Assembly (NCBI RefSeq): GCF_018618475.1
Contig: NZ_JACSMD010000005.1
Coordinates: 1 to 64,000 of the forward strand
Direction: 5' to 3'
From: Exiguobacterium sp. s122
GTDB lineage: Bacteria; Bacillota; Bacilli; Exiguobacteriales; Exiguobacteriaceae
DNA: 64,000 nt
Each line of letters starts with the position of its first letter. Position 1 is the stretch's first letter. The notes under the pieces are model-generated. The model was not told the origin of the DNA. It was given only the letters and a program-made list of their open reading frames with translations, and did not search any database. The position numbers and the translations under genes were made by a program. Shown one piece after another: positions 35,136 through 43,398 of this stretch.

Positions 35136-36338
35136 ATGACGTTTTATCTACAACAAGGATATGGGATGATGAAATTAAATGAAGAATTTGCAGACAAGCC
35201 CGATGATGTAGCTTTTATTTTGTCTCCGAGGTCACTTCAAAGACAGTCATCGATAGTTAAAATTGCACAACATGGTTCTAAATTACAGCGAAAAGATAAA
35301 AAAATATTATTTGATCCACAATTTTATGAACCAAAAACTAATATGGATAAAATCTTAAAGTTTCCCTATTTTGATGGCCTAAATTACTCTACTCTTGAAT
35401 TTGATAAACAAACAGCTCAGATTTTTGGTGAGAATGTTATTAAATATCAACATGAATATCTTAGTGTAGATGAATATATTATTCCTGGGATGTATACAAA
35501 TAGTATTACTGAAGAGTGGTTTGATGCTCACGAAAATATGATGAAGGGTGGTATGACATACCCTGAAAAAAAAGTTACATATCAAACCTTAGCAATAGGT
35601 CCCGATGTAGTAAAAAATGAAAAACAATTCAGTGAATTAATTAATAGATGTGTACAATATCCGGTTGATGGTTATTATATAGTTTTGAAAAGTCCTGATA
35701 GCTATTTGATAAAAAACGAAAGTTATTTATACAGTCTCCTCGACGCCTTGATAAGCTTAAATATCGCAGGAAAAAAAGTTATTATGGGATATTCCAATCA
35801 ACAAAGTTTAATTTTTGGTGGAGTTGGAGTATCGGGCATTGCAACGGGGAATTATAGAAATGTTAGATCTTTTGATCCTAGTATTTTCTTTGAAAGTGAT
35901 GAAGATGAATTTAAAAGAAAGGGAACATGGTATTTTGATGGAAATACTTTAGGAGAATACAATCAACAACAATTAAGCTTGGCATTTAAAAGAAATTTAA
36001 AAGACTTTTTCGGTCCTGTTACTGAATATAGTCGTTCTTTACTTGAAAGTCCTGATCCAGCCAATATACCATGGACGGAAAAATTAGCTTTTAATCATTA
36101 TTTACATGTTATGAATGAGAAATGGAAGATACTTAAAAGCTCACAACCGAGTCAAAGAATAGACTCTGTAATTTCTATATTAGAGAGTTCAAAATCTATT
36201 AATGAAGAACTGGTAGAAAAACGATTCAGATTAGGTAATAAAGGTTTTGATATAGAGATTTTTGAGTCAACTATTAGTGCGTTAGATGCGATAAAGCATG
36301 ATCGTCAAGATGATATAGAAGATCTTAAAGACTTATAA
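35136..36338 (+). CDS. Unknown protein of the kinase cassette
   Basis: 400 residues, no family recognised. It is cytoplasmic, without signal or membrane span. Alternating strands and helices ('AFILSPRSLQRQ', 'ILFDPQFYEP', 'DGYYIVLKSP', 'KKVIMGYSNQQSLIFGGVGVSGIATG') suggest an alpha/beta barrel, possibly distantly like tRNA-guanine transglycosylase-type enzymes; this is weak. The last 80 residues are charged and helical. I chose the ATG at 35136 with GAGAGG upstream; an ATG at 35127 overlaps that site. It lies 18 nt after the kinase gene and is very AT-rich like the other two. Confidence 0.65.
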   Translation: MTFYLQQGYGMMKLNEEFADKPDDVAFILSPRSLQRQSSIVKIAQHGSKLQRKDKKILFDPQFYEPKTNMDKILKFPYFDGLNYSTLEFDKQTAQIFGENVIKYQHEYLSVDEYIIPGMYTNSITEEWFDAHENMMKGGMTYPEKKVTYQTLAIGPDVVKNEKQFSELINRCVQYPVDGYYIVLKSPDSYLIKNESYLYSLLDALISLNIAGKKVIMGYSNQQSLIFGGVGVSGIATGNYRNVRSFDPSIFFESDEDEFKRKGTWYFDGNTLGEYNQQQLSLAFKRNLKDFFGPVTEYSRSLLESPDPANIPWTEKLAFNHYLHVMNEKWKILKSSQPSQRIDSVISILESSKSINEELVEKRFRLGNKGFDIEIFESTISALDAIKHDRQDDIEDLKDL

Positions 36339-36350
36339 AATTTATCAAGT

Positions 36351-36386
36351 GGTGTCGCTTTTCAAGTCGGAGCGACACCATTTTTC
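36351..36386 (+). terminator. Terminator at the end of the AT-rich cassette
   Basis: GGTGTCGCT ... AGCGACACC stem followed by ATTTTT. The same sequence element, diverged, occurs at 38924-38953 beside the intact ABC-2 permease gene, so the terminator belongs to the duplicated block. Confidence 0.85.
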
Positions 36387-36388
36387 TA

Positions 36389-36653
36389 TTAGTCTGTATG
36401 TTTCCGGTTATACATCCCAATACTTCCAACGAACACGACAAGCGCCCACGCGGATAGAATCATAAGTTCCATCCAAGTAGAGCCCAGTCCAGCACCCGCC
36501 TCGATTTGGTGGGCGAGGTCGATCAAGACGACGTTCGGCAAATAATCGAGAAGACCGATGATAGAGAACCGGTCCTGGTACGCCAACAACATCGGTGAGA
36601 ACGAGAAGAAAAAGAATGCGGGCATGACGATGAGCGAAGTTTCCATAACCGTG
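36389..36653 (-). pseudogene. Truncated duplicate of the ABC-2 permease C terminus
   Basis: About 87 codons almost identical to the end of the permease gene at 38961-39668 (METSLIVMPAFFFFSFSP against MEASLIVMPAFFFFSFSP, then nearly every residue to MYNRK-TD). Similarity starts at the duplicated terminator and stops abruptly near 36653, in the middle of the permease gene. There is no start region, so it cannot make a working permease. The DNA between the two copies holds the VanZ-like and YdeI-like genes. Confidence 0.88.
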
Positions 36654-36704
36654 GATGAATCAATGCAAATACGCAACATGCAGAGGCAGCATCCATTATC
36701 GCTT

Positions 36705-36746
36705 AAGTGACTAAATCATCACTTTAAAGTCATTTGGCAGTCACTT
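36705..36746. repeat. Symmetric operator-like array before the VanZ-like gene
   Basis: AAGTGACT (36705-36712), 8 nt, the palindrome ACTTTAAAGT (36721-36730), 8 nt, AGTCACTT (36739-36746). The outer arms are inverted repeats and the spacing is exactly symmetric. It ends about 65 bp upstream of the ATG at 36813, in the expected promoter zone; no convincing -35/-10 pair is seen. Confidence 0.6.
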
Positions 36747-36812
36747 TGCCTTGTTACGCTAGTTATGGAAGAGGATGACCTCTACGAATAACTAAACAAA
36801 CGGAGGCGTATT

Positions 36813-38225
36813 ATGGATATTAAGGAAATTGTCATTCGGTTAAGTGCATTTTTTGTACCTGCCGCTATTCTTGCGATTGGCGTTTTAGTATTATCTTTTA
36901 TTGTGATTAAAATGAGGAAAAAAAGAGGCATGAATCCCTCAAGTGGTGGCAAGAAAAAGGCGATAATCGGCTCACTTCTTGTAGCATATTATTTTATTGT
37001 GATTGGAATTACGAATTTAAGCCGAGGCGAATCTTTCTCTGGGCAAGTGAACCTAAATATATTTAGTGGATACATTGATGCATGGAACTCATTTTCACTA
37101 ATCGCCTTTCAATTGATTGTTTTTAACGTCTTGATGTTTGTGCCACTCGGTATCCTCTTGCCGTTATATGGTCGTCGATTTATGCAATTTAAATGGACGT
37201 TCGCTGCAACGCTCCTTGCCACGTTAGTCATTGAAATTTTTCAAGTCGTGACGGGGAGAGGGATCTTTGAATTAGATGACATTTTCCATAATACGTTGGG
37301 TGGTGTCTTAGGATATCAACTCTTCATGCTCACCCATGAAATCGTTCGAAACAAAAGCATTTCATTGAAACAGCTCACGAAACGACTTGCGCTTCCCGTG
37401 GTTTTACTTTTTGCAGTTGCAGGTTGGTTCTCTTTTTATCATTTCAAAGAATTTGGGAACATGAGCATTAATCCAACCTACGGAACCGACATGGAGAAGG
37501 TGACATTAAGTACTACGATGGAGTTAAATTCAGAAAAAGCTTATGCACCCGTTTACAAAAACAAATACAGCAATGACGAAGAACATGGACGAGACGTTGT
37601 AGAGAAGCTTCAAAAGACGTTACGTTTGCCAAAGCTCGCTGAAGAAGGACGAGAAGGCGACAACCGGATGTTCACGTTCGAAAAAAAACAGGGAACCAAT
37701 TATCAAATGAGTTATTATATGCGTGATGGGGCATGGTCATTGATGGATCACGAGTTTCTGCAAGAAGACGTGACGTATGAAAACAGTGAAGAAATGAAGG
37801 CATATGCGACAGAGATGCTTGCTCGTTTAGATTTACTTCCGAAGCAGGCTGACTTGACGATTTCCGAGACCGGGACGTTTCATTGGATGATTCAACCGTC
37901 TACTTATTCAAGTTCAGAAATTGAGGATGGCGTCATCATGATGGATCTCAAAAAAGATGGGAGTGTCGGTTCGCTGTTTTATAGCAATACGATCAACGAA
38001 TTCATTCGTGATGTTGAGATTCTGTCTCCAAAAGAAGCGTATGCGAAAATTGAGAATGGCGATTTCGATCAATACAACCCACTTCAAAAAGGCGACCAGT
38101 TAGTCGTGACGGACTGTCAATTAGACTACATGTATGACTCGAAAGGTTTCTATCAGCCCATCTATTCCTTCTCTGGAACACTAAATGGAGAAGAGTGGTC
38201 ATTACGTGTGACGGCCATGAAATGA
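36813..38225 (+). CDS. VanZ-like membrane protein with large C-terminal domain
   Basis: 470 residues. Residues 5-200 are membrane spans with the VanZ-type pattern ('NVLMFVPLGILLPLY', 'EIFQVVTGRGIFELDDIFHNTLGGVLGY'). After a further span (193-212) about 255 residues are hydrophilic and probably outside the cell. VanZ of enterococci gives low-level teicoplanin resistance by an unknown mechanism; the C-terminal part is not found in plain VanZ proteins and I do not recognise it. AACGGAGG lies upstream. The gene lies between the two copies of the ABC-2 permease sequence. Confidence 0.8.
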   Translation: MDIKEIVIRLSAFFVPAAILAIGVLVLSFIVIKMRKKRGMNPSSGGKKKAIIGSLLVAYYFIVIGITNLSRGESFSGQVNLNIFSGYIDAWNSFSLIAFQLIVFNVLMFVPLGILLPLYGRRFMQFKWTFAATLLATLVIEIFQVVTGRGIFELDDIFHNTLGGVLGYQLFMLTHEIVRNKSISLKQLTKRLALPVVLLFAVAGWFSFYHFKEFGNMSINPTYGTDMEKVTLSTTMELNSEKAYAPVYKNKYSNDEEHGRDVVEKLQKTLRLPKLAEEGREGDNRMFTFEKKQGTNYQMSYYMRDGAWSLMDHEFLQEDVTYENSEEMKAYATEMLARLDLLPKQADLTISETGTFHWMIQPSTYSSSEIEDGVIMMDLKKDGSVGSLFYSNTINEFIRDVEILSPKEAYAKIENGDFDQYNPLQKGDQLVVTDCQLDYMYDSKGFYQPIYSFSGTLNGEEWSLRVTAMK

Positions 38226-38261
38226 TGCATTTGAAGTATGGGTTCACGGAAAGAACCGGTC

Positions 38262-38289
38262 AACAGTGTTCAAACGAGCACTGTTTTTT
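38262..38289 (+). terminator. Terminator after the VanZ-like gene
   Basis: AACAGTG ... CACTGTT stem followed by a T run. Confidence 0.85.
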
Positions 38290-38350
38290 GTTTACCATCA
38301 TGTCTCGTCTATAAGACAATGAAGAAAACGTTTAAGGGAGGAGCGATCAG

Positions 38351-38917
38351 ATGGAAATCGAGAATTTGCTACGATTTGAGGGGCGACAAGATTTTCGGAA
38401 GTGGCTTGAAGAAAACGCAACTGAACAGTCTTTTTGTTGGGTCATTCTAAGCCGAAAGCGTGAAGGAAAAGGATTACTTTACTTAGATGCTGTAGAGGAG
38501 GCGCTTTGTTTCGGATGGATTGATGGCATTACAAAAAAGACGACAGAAGGCGAACTCGCACAGCGTTTTTCACCGAGACGTAAAAACAGTAACTGGACCG
38601 AACTGAACAAAGAACGTGTCCGTCGATTACAGCGACTTGGTTTGATAACAGAGAACGGTGAACGGGTTCTTCCTGATATGCGAAACGAGTCGTTCCGGAT
38701 TGATGAAGAAATCATAATGCGTTTGCAAGGAGACCGAGAACTCTATCAAAACTTCAGTAACTTTCCTGAGTTATATCGCCGCATTCGGATCGATACCATC
38801 CAAAGTGTCCGTCAAGACCGAGATCTGTATACGAAACGGTTGAATAAATTCATTGAAAAAACGAAAGCGAACGAGATGTATGGGCAATGGAATGATGGGG
38901 GTCGTTTGATAGAATAA
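38351..38917 (+). CDS. YdeI/OmpD-associated family protein
   Basis: 188 residues. The family block 'LDAVEEALCFGWIDGITKK' followed by 'AQRFSPRRKNSNWTELNKERVRRL' is clear. The family is soluble and has been linked to resistance to cationic peptides or bacteriocin-like agents, but the mechanism is unknown. The C-terminal half is helical and less conserved. AAGGGAGGAG precedes the ATG at 38351. Confidence 0.85.
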   Translation: MEIENLLRFEGRQDFRKWLEENATEQSFCWVILSRKREGKGLLYLDAVEEALCFGWIDGITKKTTEGELAQRFSPRRKNSNWTELNKERVRRLQRLGLITENGERVLPDMRNESFRIDEEIIMRLQGDRELYQNFSNFPELYRRIRIDTIQSVRQDRDLYTKRLNKFIEKTKANEMYGQWNDGGRLIE

Positions 38918-38919
38918 AA

Positions 38920-38955
38920 AAAGGTGCCGCCATTCAAGTCAACGCGACACCTAGT
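38920..38955 (-). terminator. Terminator of the ABC-2 transporter operon
   Basis: On the minus strand GGTGTCGCG ... GGCGGCACC is followed by seven T. It is related in sequence to the terminator at 36351-36386. Confidence 0.7.
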
Positions 38956-38960
38956 TTCAA

Positions 38961-39668
38961 TTAATCCGTCTGTTTCCGGTTATACATCACAATACTTCCG
39001 ACGAACACACCAAGCGCCCAAGCGGATAGAATCCCGAGTTCCATCCAAGTAGAGCCCAGTCCAGCTCCCGTCTCGATTTGATGCGCAAGATCGATTAAGA
39101 CGATGTTCGGCAAGTACTCGAGCAAACCGATGATGGAAAAACGGTCCTCGTACGCCAACAACATTGGCGAGAACGAGAAGAAGAAGAATGCCGGCATGAC
39201 GATGAGCGAGGCTTCCATGACCGTCTTCGTCATCAACCCGAGAATCGTCCCAATCCCGATATAAAAGAACGTCGAGACGATCAAGGCGAGTGCGATGACG
39301 AGCAGGTTCGCAGGGTTGTAGCCCATGATTAAGGCACATGCCGCTATGAGGATGAGCGTCGTCACGAACGTGAGCGCACTTTTCCCGAGCAAGATATCGA
39401 GCGTGCTCGCCGGTGACAACATCAATCCGCGGAGTGTATTCTTCTCTTTTTCTTCGGCAATCAAGGCACACTGCACGAATGTCGCAACGAGACTGAACGT
39501 GATGTTGATGACGAAGTACGTCACGTCGATGCCTCCGCCACCGAGCTGTGCATAAAAGACGGCGAAGAACAGCGGCATGATCAATGTCGAGGAGACGAAT
39601 AAGTTCCGCGACAAGTCTTTGTAGTCTTTTTGGAAAATGGCGAGCGCCCGTTTCATTGAAAATGTCAT
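38961..39668 (-). CDS. ABC-2 type transporter permease
   Basis: 235 residues with six spans, the usual ABC-2 arrangement: a cytoplasmic N terminus (MKRALAIFQKDYKDLSRN), then the block 'LIAEEKEKNTLRGLMLSPAS' before span 3. It forms an exporter with the ATPase encoded just upstream. I chose the ATG at 39668 with GGAGG upstream; it overlaps the ATPase stop by 4 nt. A near-identical truncated copy of its 3' end lies at 36389-36653. Confidence 0.88.
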   Translation of the reverse strand: MTFSMKRALAIFQKDYKDLSRNLFVSSTLIMPLFFAVFYAQLGGGGIDVTYFVINITFSLVATFVQCALIAEEKEKNTLRGLMLSPASTLDILLGKSALTFVTTLILIAACALIMGYNPANLLVIALALIVSTFFYIGIGTILGLMTKTVMEASLIVMPAFFFFSFSPMLLAYEDRFSIIGLLEYLPNIVLIDLAHQIETGAGLGSTWMELGILSAWALGVFVGSIVMYNRKQTD

Positions 39669-40513
39669 GATAGTTTCCTCCCCGTCACTTCGATAAAGAT
39701 GTCCCCGAGCGTCGGCTCGTTCGAATGAATCGCCGCGATATTCTGGTCGCGCATTTGTTCGTGGAGCCAATCGGCTCCTTCTTTTCCTTGATTCACCTCC
39801 ACGGACTTCCCGTCATGCAGTTCGACGCGCATCGAGCCGTTCGCATATTTCCGGCGCAATTTTTTCGGGGCGTCGAGCAATTGAATTTCCCCTTGATGTA
39901 AGAAGGCGACACGGTCGCACAGTTCCTCAGCTTCATTCATATCATGCGTCGTCAAGAAGATGGTCGTTCCTTTTGCCTTCAACCGTTCGATGCCTTTATA
40001 GATGTGGCGCGAATTGACCGGATCGAGTGCGGACGTCGGCTCATCTAAAAACAATAGCTCCGGTTCATGTAACAACGCCCGGGCCAGTGTCACCCGTTGC
40101 AGCATCCCGCGTGATAAAGCGGAGATGCGTTTTTTGCGTTCCCCGGCCAAGTTCACCGTTTGCAGCACATCATCGATTCGGGTGCGTGGTTCATCGTATA
40201 GGTCGCAATAGAGTTGTAAGTTCTCTTCAATCGAGAGACGGGTGTACAGTCCGCTGTTATCGGTCAATACACCAATCCGCTTCCGATACTGTTCTTGTTT
40301 CAATTCTGAGACTGGGACGCCAAATACGGTCGCGTTACCTGACGTCTGGGCGAGTTGCGACGTCAAGATTTTGATGGTCGTCGTCTTCCCAGATCCACTC
40401 GGTCCAAGGAAGCCGAACACTTCTCCCTTGCCGACAGAAAACGTCACGTCGCGTAACGCCTCTTCATTGCCGAATAGCTTTTTTAATCCGTTCACTTGAA
40501 TGATTGAGTCCAT
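39665..40513 (-). CDS. ABC transporter ATPase
   Basis: 282 residues. Walker A GPSGSGKTT (near 37), signature 'LSRGMLQRVTL' (a variant LSxGxxQR), Walker B LLFLDEPTSALDP, H-loop FLTTHDMNEA. The C-terminal 60 residues (GSMRVELHDGKSVEV...) form the extra domain common in drug and peptide exporters. AAGGAGGAA precedes the ATG. It pairs with the permease downstream and is probably controlled by the LytTR regulator gene upstream. Confidence 0.92.
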   Translation of the reverse strand: MDSIIQVNGLKKLFGNEEALRDVTFSVGKGEVFGFLGPSGSGKTTTIKILTSQLAQTSGNATVFGVPVSELKQEQYRKRIGVLTDNSGLYTRLSIEENLQLYCDLYDEPRTRIDDVLQTVNLAGERKKRISALSRGMLQRVTLARALLHEPELLFLDEPTSALDPVNSRHIYKGIERLKAKGTTIFLTTHDMNEAEELCDRVAFLHQGEIQLLDAPKKLRRKYANGSMRVELHDGKSVEVNQGKEGADWLHEQMRDQNIAAIHSNEPTLGDIFIEVTGRKLS

Positions 40514-40551
40514 TCTCGTTCCTCCTTGTTGATGTCGTCTTGCTTGCTTAC

Positions 40552-40598
40552 ATCATATCGAGAGGAAGAGGCGGTCGCATTAAAATGGCCATAAATGG
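40552..40598 (-). promoter_or_regulatory. Candidate LytTR-activated promoter of the ABC-2 operon
   Basis: On the minus strand a -10 TATGAT (40557-40552) lacks a good -35. Directly upstream are two direct repeats of CCATTT (40598-40593 and 40588-40583), 10 bp apart. Paired direct repeats one helix turn apart just before a weak -35 are typical of LytTR activator sites, and a LytTR protein is encoded next door. Confidence 0.5.
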
Positions 40599-40643
40599 CG
40601 CTTTTCGAGGAGCGAGTGGAGCAAATACAACGGTGAATGGAGC

Positions 40644-41630
40644 CTATTTCAACCCGATCATCGTCTTCAATTCGGCCATTTTCGTCTTCGAGAGCGGGAT
40701 GGTCGTCTTCGCCGAATCATCGAGCACAAGACTGAAACTGTTCTTCGTATACGTGATGACTTCCCGCACGCGTTGAAGGTTGACGATGTACGACCGATGG
40801 CAACGGAAGAAGCCGTACGGAGTCAGACGCGTCTCGAGCTCGTTCATCGTGAAGACGCTCGGGAACTGCTCGGACTGACTGTGCAATACGGATTGTCCGT
40901 CCTGACTCTCGATGTAGTCGATTTCCGGAGGGTCGAGCAAGACGATTTTCTCGTTTACTTTCGTTGGAATCTTCTCGAAGCGAACGTGCATCACGTCAGG
41001 GGTGACATCTTCGTCCGCATTCGGTTCATCTGGTTCCACGTCGAGTAAACGTAAGTGCCGGTGGTCGATGCGGTAGACGGTCGATGTGACGTAGAGGGCA
41101 CTCTCCATATTACTCGTGAGAAGCAGGATGGCTTTTTGTTGCTGTTTCAGTTGCATCAAGACGGTCGCGAACAAGTGCCGTGTCTCTTGGTCGACGTTTT
41201 GATCGGGTTCTTCAAGAACGTAGATGTCTCGATTATGTAGAAGCAGCGCCGCGTATTGCACGCGTCGGACGAGCGACAAGTTGAGCCGGTTTAATCGTTT
41301 GTTCCGGTATGTGGTGAGTTGAACGGTTTGCAAGATGGCATCCAGCGATTCCGTCGATTCGTAGAGCGTGTGCGTGAAACGCAAATATTCCTCGACCGTC
41401 AGCCGGTCATACAATCCATCACGGATGGAGAAGACTGAGAGCGTGCGATTCGCTGTATCGATGTTTCCGGAGTAGTTTGCGTGTGCGTCAGTCAATAAGG
41501 CGAACAATATTTCCCGGGAAGTGACGCCACAGTGGATGGCTGCGATTTCACCCGGTTGGATGGTGAACGAGATATTTTCAAGGATGAGCGTGTCCTGTTG
41601 GCGAACAGAGACGTTGTCGAAAGTAAGCAC
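40644..41630 (-). CDS. LytTR transcription regulator fused to a degenerate ABC ATPase domain
   Basis: 328 residues. Residues 1-205 follow the ABC ATPase fold but lack key residues: the Walker A region reads HCGVTSREI, without the GxGKS core, and no LSGGQ is present ('LNLSLVRRVQYA'). 'DIYVLEEPDQNVD' replaces Walker B. Residues 220-325 are a LytTR DNA-binding domain ('PPEIDYIESQDGQSVLHS', 'FFRCHRSYIVNLQRVREV'). The dead ABC part may bind the real transporter and couple its activity to transcription. GTG start at 41630 with GGGAGGG upstream. It precedes the ABC-2 operon on the same strand. Confidence 0.85.
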   Translation of the reverse strand: MLTFDNVSVRQQDTLILENISFTIQPGEIAAIHCGVTSREILFALLTDAHANYSGNIDTANRTLSVFSIRDGLYDRLTVEEYLRFTHTLYESTESLDAILQTVQLTTYRNKRLNRLNLSLVRRVQYAALLLHNRDIYVLEEPDQNVDQETRHLFATVLMQLKQQQKAILLLTSNMESALYVTSTVYRIDHRHLRLLDVEPDEPNADEDVTPDVMHVRFEKIPTKVNEKIVLLDPPEIDYIESQDGQSVLHSQSEQFPSVFTMNELETRLTPYGFFRCHRSYIVNLQRVREVITYTKNSFSLVLDDSAKTTIPLSKTKMAELKTMIGLK

Positions 41631-41678
41631 CGAATCCCTCCCTTTTTAGTTGGAGTATACCATTGATTGAAGAAAGAC

Positions 41679-41708
41679 TTGAGTAATGAATTGGAATCAG
41701 ACTATGCT
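41679..41708 (+). promoter_or_regulatory. Possible promoter of the GIY-YIG/DUF2075 gene
   Basis: TTGAGT (41679-41684), 18 bp spacer, TATGCT (41703-41708). Confidence 0.4.
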
Positions 41709-41746
41709 AAACTGGAGATAATTTGAAATTAGATGAGGGTGTGTCT

Positions 41747-43396
41747 GTGAAGATGATTGAGGTCATTCCTTTAGATTTTGATAAAACGAGTATAGATGAG
41801 ATTGATCGGACAGCTGATTACTTGAACTATCCGGTGATTTATATTTTGAACGGACAGAAGGAAGCGTATATCGGGGAGACCGTCCATTTCCAAAAACGGA
41901 TGAAACAGCATTTGAAATTGAAACAAGCAGACCGGAAGAATGTGGACCAAATTAATCTCGTGAAGCATGAGACGTTCAATCGGTCGGCGACGTTCCATCT
42001 GGAGACGAAGTTGATTAACTACTTCTTGGGCGATGAGAAGTACACCTTACAAAACAAAAGCAAGACTGCAAGCGACTTCACACACAATTATTACAATAAA
42101 TCGTTCTACGACAATGAGTTGTTTCCTGAGTTATGGGGTGTGCTACATAAGAATGGGCTCGTCGAAAACGACCTGCACGCTATCGAGAACAAAGACATCT
42201 TCAAATTGTCGCCGTTCAAAGAGCTATCTGTGGAACAGATGGATTTAAAAGAGCGTGTGCTTGAATTTTGTGAGACACGGATTGCGAAGGCCAAGCCCGA
42301 AGACACGTATGGAGACTTGTATGTCATTGAAGGTGAGGCCGGTGTCGGCAAGAGTGTCGTGCTCAGTTCTATCTTCAATACCATTCAAGCGCGGACGAAC
42401 GAGGCGGGTTCGAATCTGCATCAGACGGAGAACTATCTGGTCGTCAATCACGAGGAGATGCTGAAGACGTATAAAGGGATTGCCAAACAAGTCAAACACT
42501 TGAAGGCTGTAAATTTCGTCAAACCGACGCCGCTTCTTAACAAGTTAAAAGATAAGAAGGTCGATATCATTTTGGTCGACGAGGCGCACCTTCTATTGAC
42601 GAAGTCAGATGCATACAACAACTTTCGGGCAGATAATCATCTCGAAGAATTGATGAAGATCGCCAAGGTTGTCATTGTCATATTCGATCAAGACCAAGTG
42701 TTAAAGCTGAAGAGTCGATGGGACCAAAGCAAGTTGGATGAGTTTAAAGAAAAAGCGAAATGTTTGAAAACATATAAACTGACGAATCAGTTTCGGATGC
42801 AGGCGGATGAGGATGTCATCGATTGGATCAACGCCTTTAAAGCTAAGCGTATACAAGCTTTTCCGGAGTCTCCAGACTATGATCTACGCATTTTTGAAAC
42901 GTTGGAAGAGATGCATCTAATGATTATCGAACAAGACAAGAAACATGGGCTGAGCCGAGTCGTGTCGACGTTTGATTATCTTCATAAAAAGGATGGAGAA
43001 ACGTATTACGTCTATGAGTCGAACGGGGAGTATAAGATGCCGTGGAATACGACGGGCGGCAAGACGACGTGGGCCGAGAAGTCAGAGACGATTGCTGAGG
43101 CCGGGTCGATCTATACGATCCAAGGTTTTGATTTGAACTACGTCGGCGTCGTGCTCGGTCCTTCGGTAACGTACGATGAGACAAAGGGTTGCTTGGTGAT
43201 TGACACGGATCTTTATAAAGATACAGGAGCTTATGCTGGGATTGACGGTGTTAAGGATGTCGAGCTGGCGAAAGAACAGATTGTCTTGAACTCGATTAAT
43301 GTGTTGATGAAGCGAGGCGTCCGAGGACTTTATTTGTATGCGAGCAATCAAGCGTTACGAGATAAGTTATTACACATTCAAAGAGAGAAGGTATAG
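41747..43396 (+). CDS. GIY-YIG nuclease domain fused to DUF2075 ATPase
   Basis: 549 residues. Residues 25-110 form a GIY-YIG endonuclease domain (YPVIYILNGQKEAYIGETVHFQKRMKQH). Residues 190-545 are a DUF2075 P-loop ATPase/helicase-like domain: Walker A GEAGVGKSV, Walker B IILVDEAHLLL, 'TNQFRM', and near the end 'GSIYTIQGFDLNYVGVVLG'. The combination suggests a nucleic-acid processing enzyme, possibly in defence against foreign DNA. Start uncertain: GTG 41747 or ATG 41753 after GAGGGTG. The MazG-like gene starts 2 nt after its stop, so the pair is coupled. Confidence 0.88.
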   Translation: MKMIEVIPLDFDKTSIDEIDRTADYLNYPVIYILNGQKEAYIGETVHFQKRMKQHLKLKQADRKNVDQINLVKHETFNRSATFHLETKLINYFLGDEKYTLQNKSKTASDFTHNYYNKSFYDNELFPELWGVLHKNGLVENDLHAIENKDIFKLSPFKELSVEQMDLKERVLEFCETRIAKAKPEDTYGDLYVIEGEAGVGKSVVLSSIFNTIQARTNEAGSNLHQTENYLVVNHEEMLKTYKGIAKQVKHLKAVNFVKPTPLLNKLKDKKVDIILVDEAHLLLTKSDAYNNFRADNHLEELMKIAKVVIVIFDQDQVLKLKSRWDQSKLDEFKEKAKCLKTYKLTNQFRMQADEDVIDWINAFKAKRIQAFPESPDYDLRIFETLEEMHLMIIEQDKKHGLSRVVSTFDYLHKKDGETYYVYESNGEYKMPWNTTGGKTTWAEKSETIAEAGSIYTIQGFDLNYVGVVLGPSVTYDETKGCLVIDTDLYKDTGAYAGIDGVKDVELAKEQIVLNSINVLMKRGVRGLYLYASNQALRDKLLHIQREKV

Positions 43397-43398
43397 AT

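Noticed and set aside
35136-36338. Naming the third cassette protein a tRNA-guanine transglycosylase
   Set aside because: Only a vague barrel-like impression; the catalytic motifs of that family are not visible.
36389-36679. The 96-codon minus-strand frame as a working gene
   Set aside because: Only the C-terminal part of a permease, with no native start region; the first residues are unrelated sequence beyond the duplication border.
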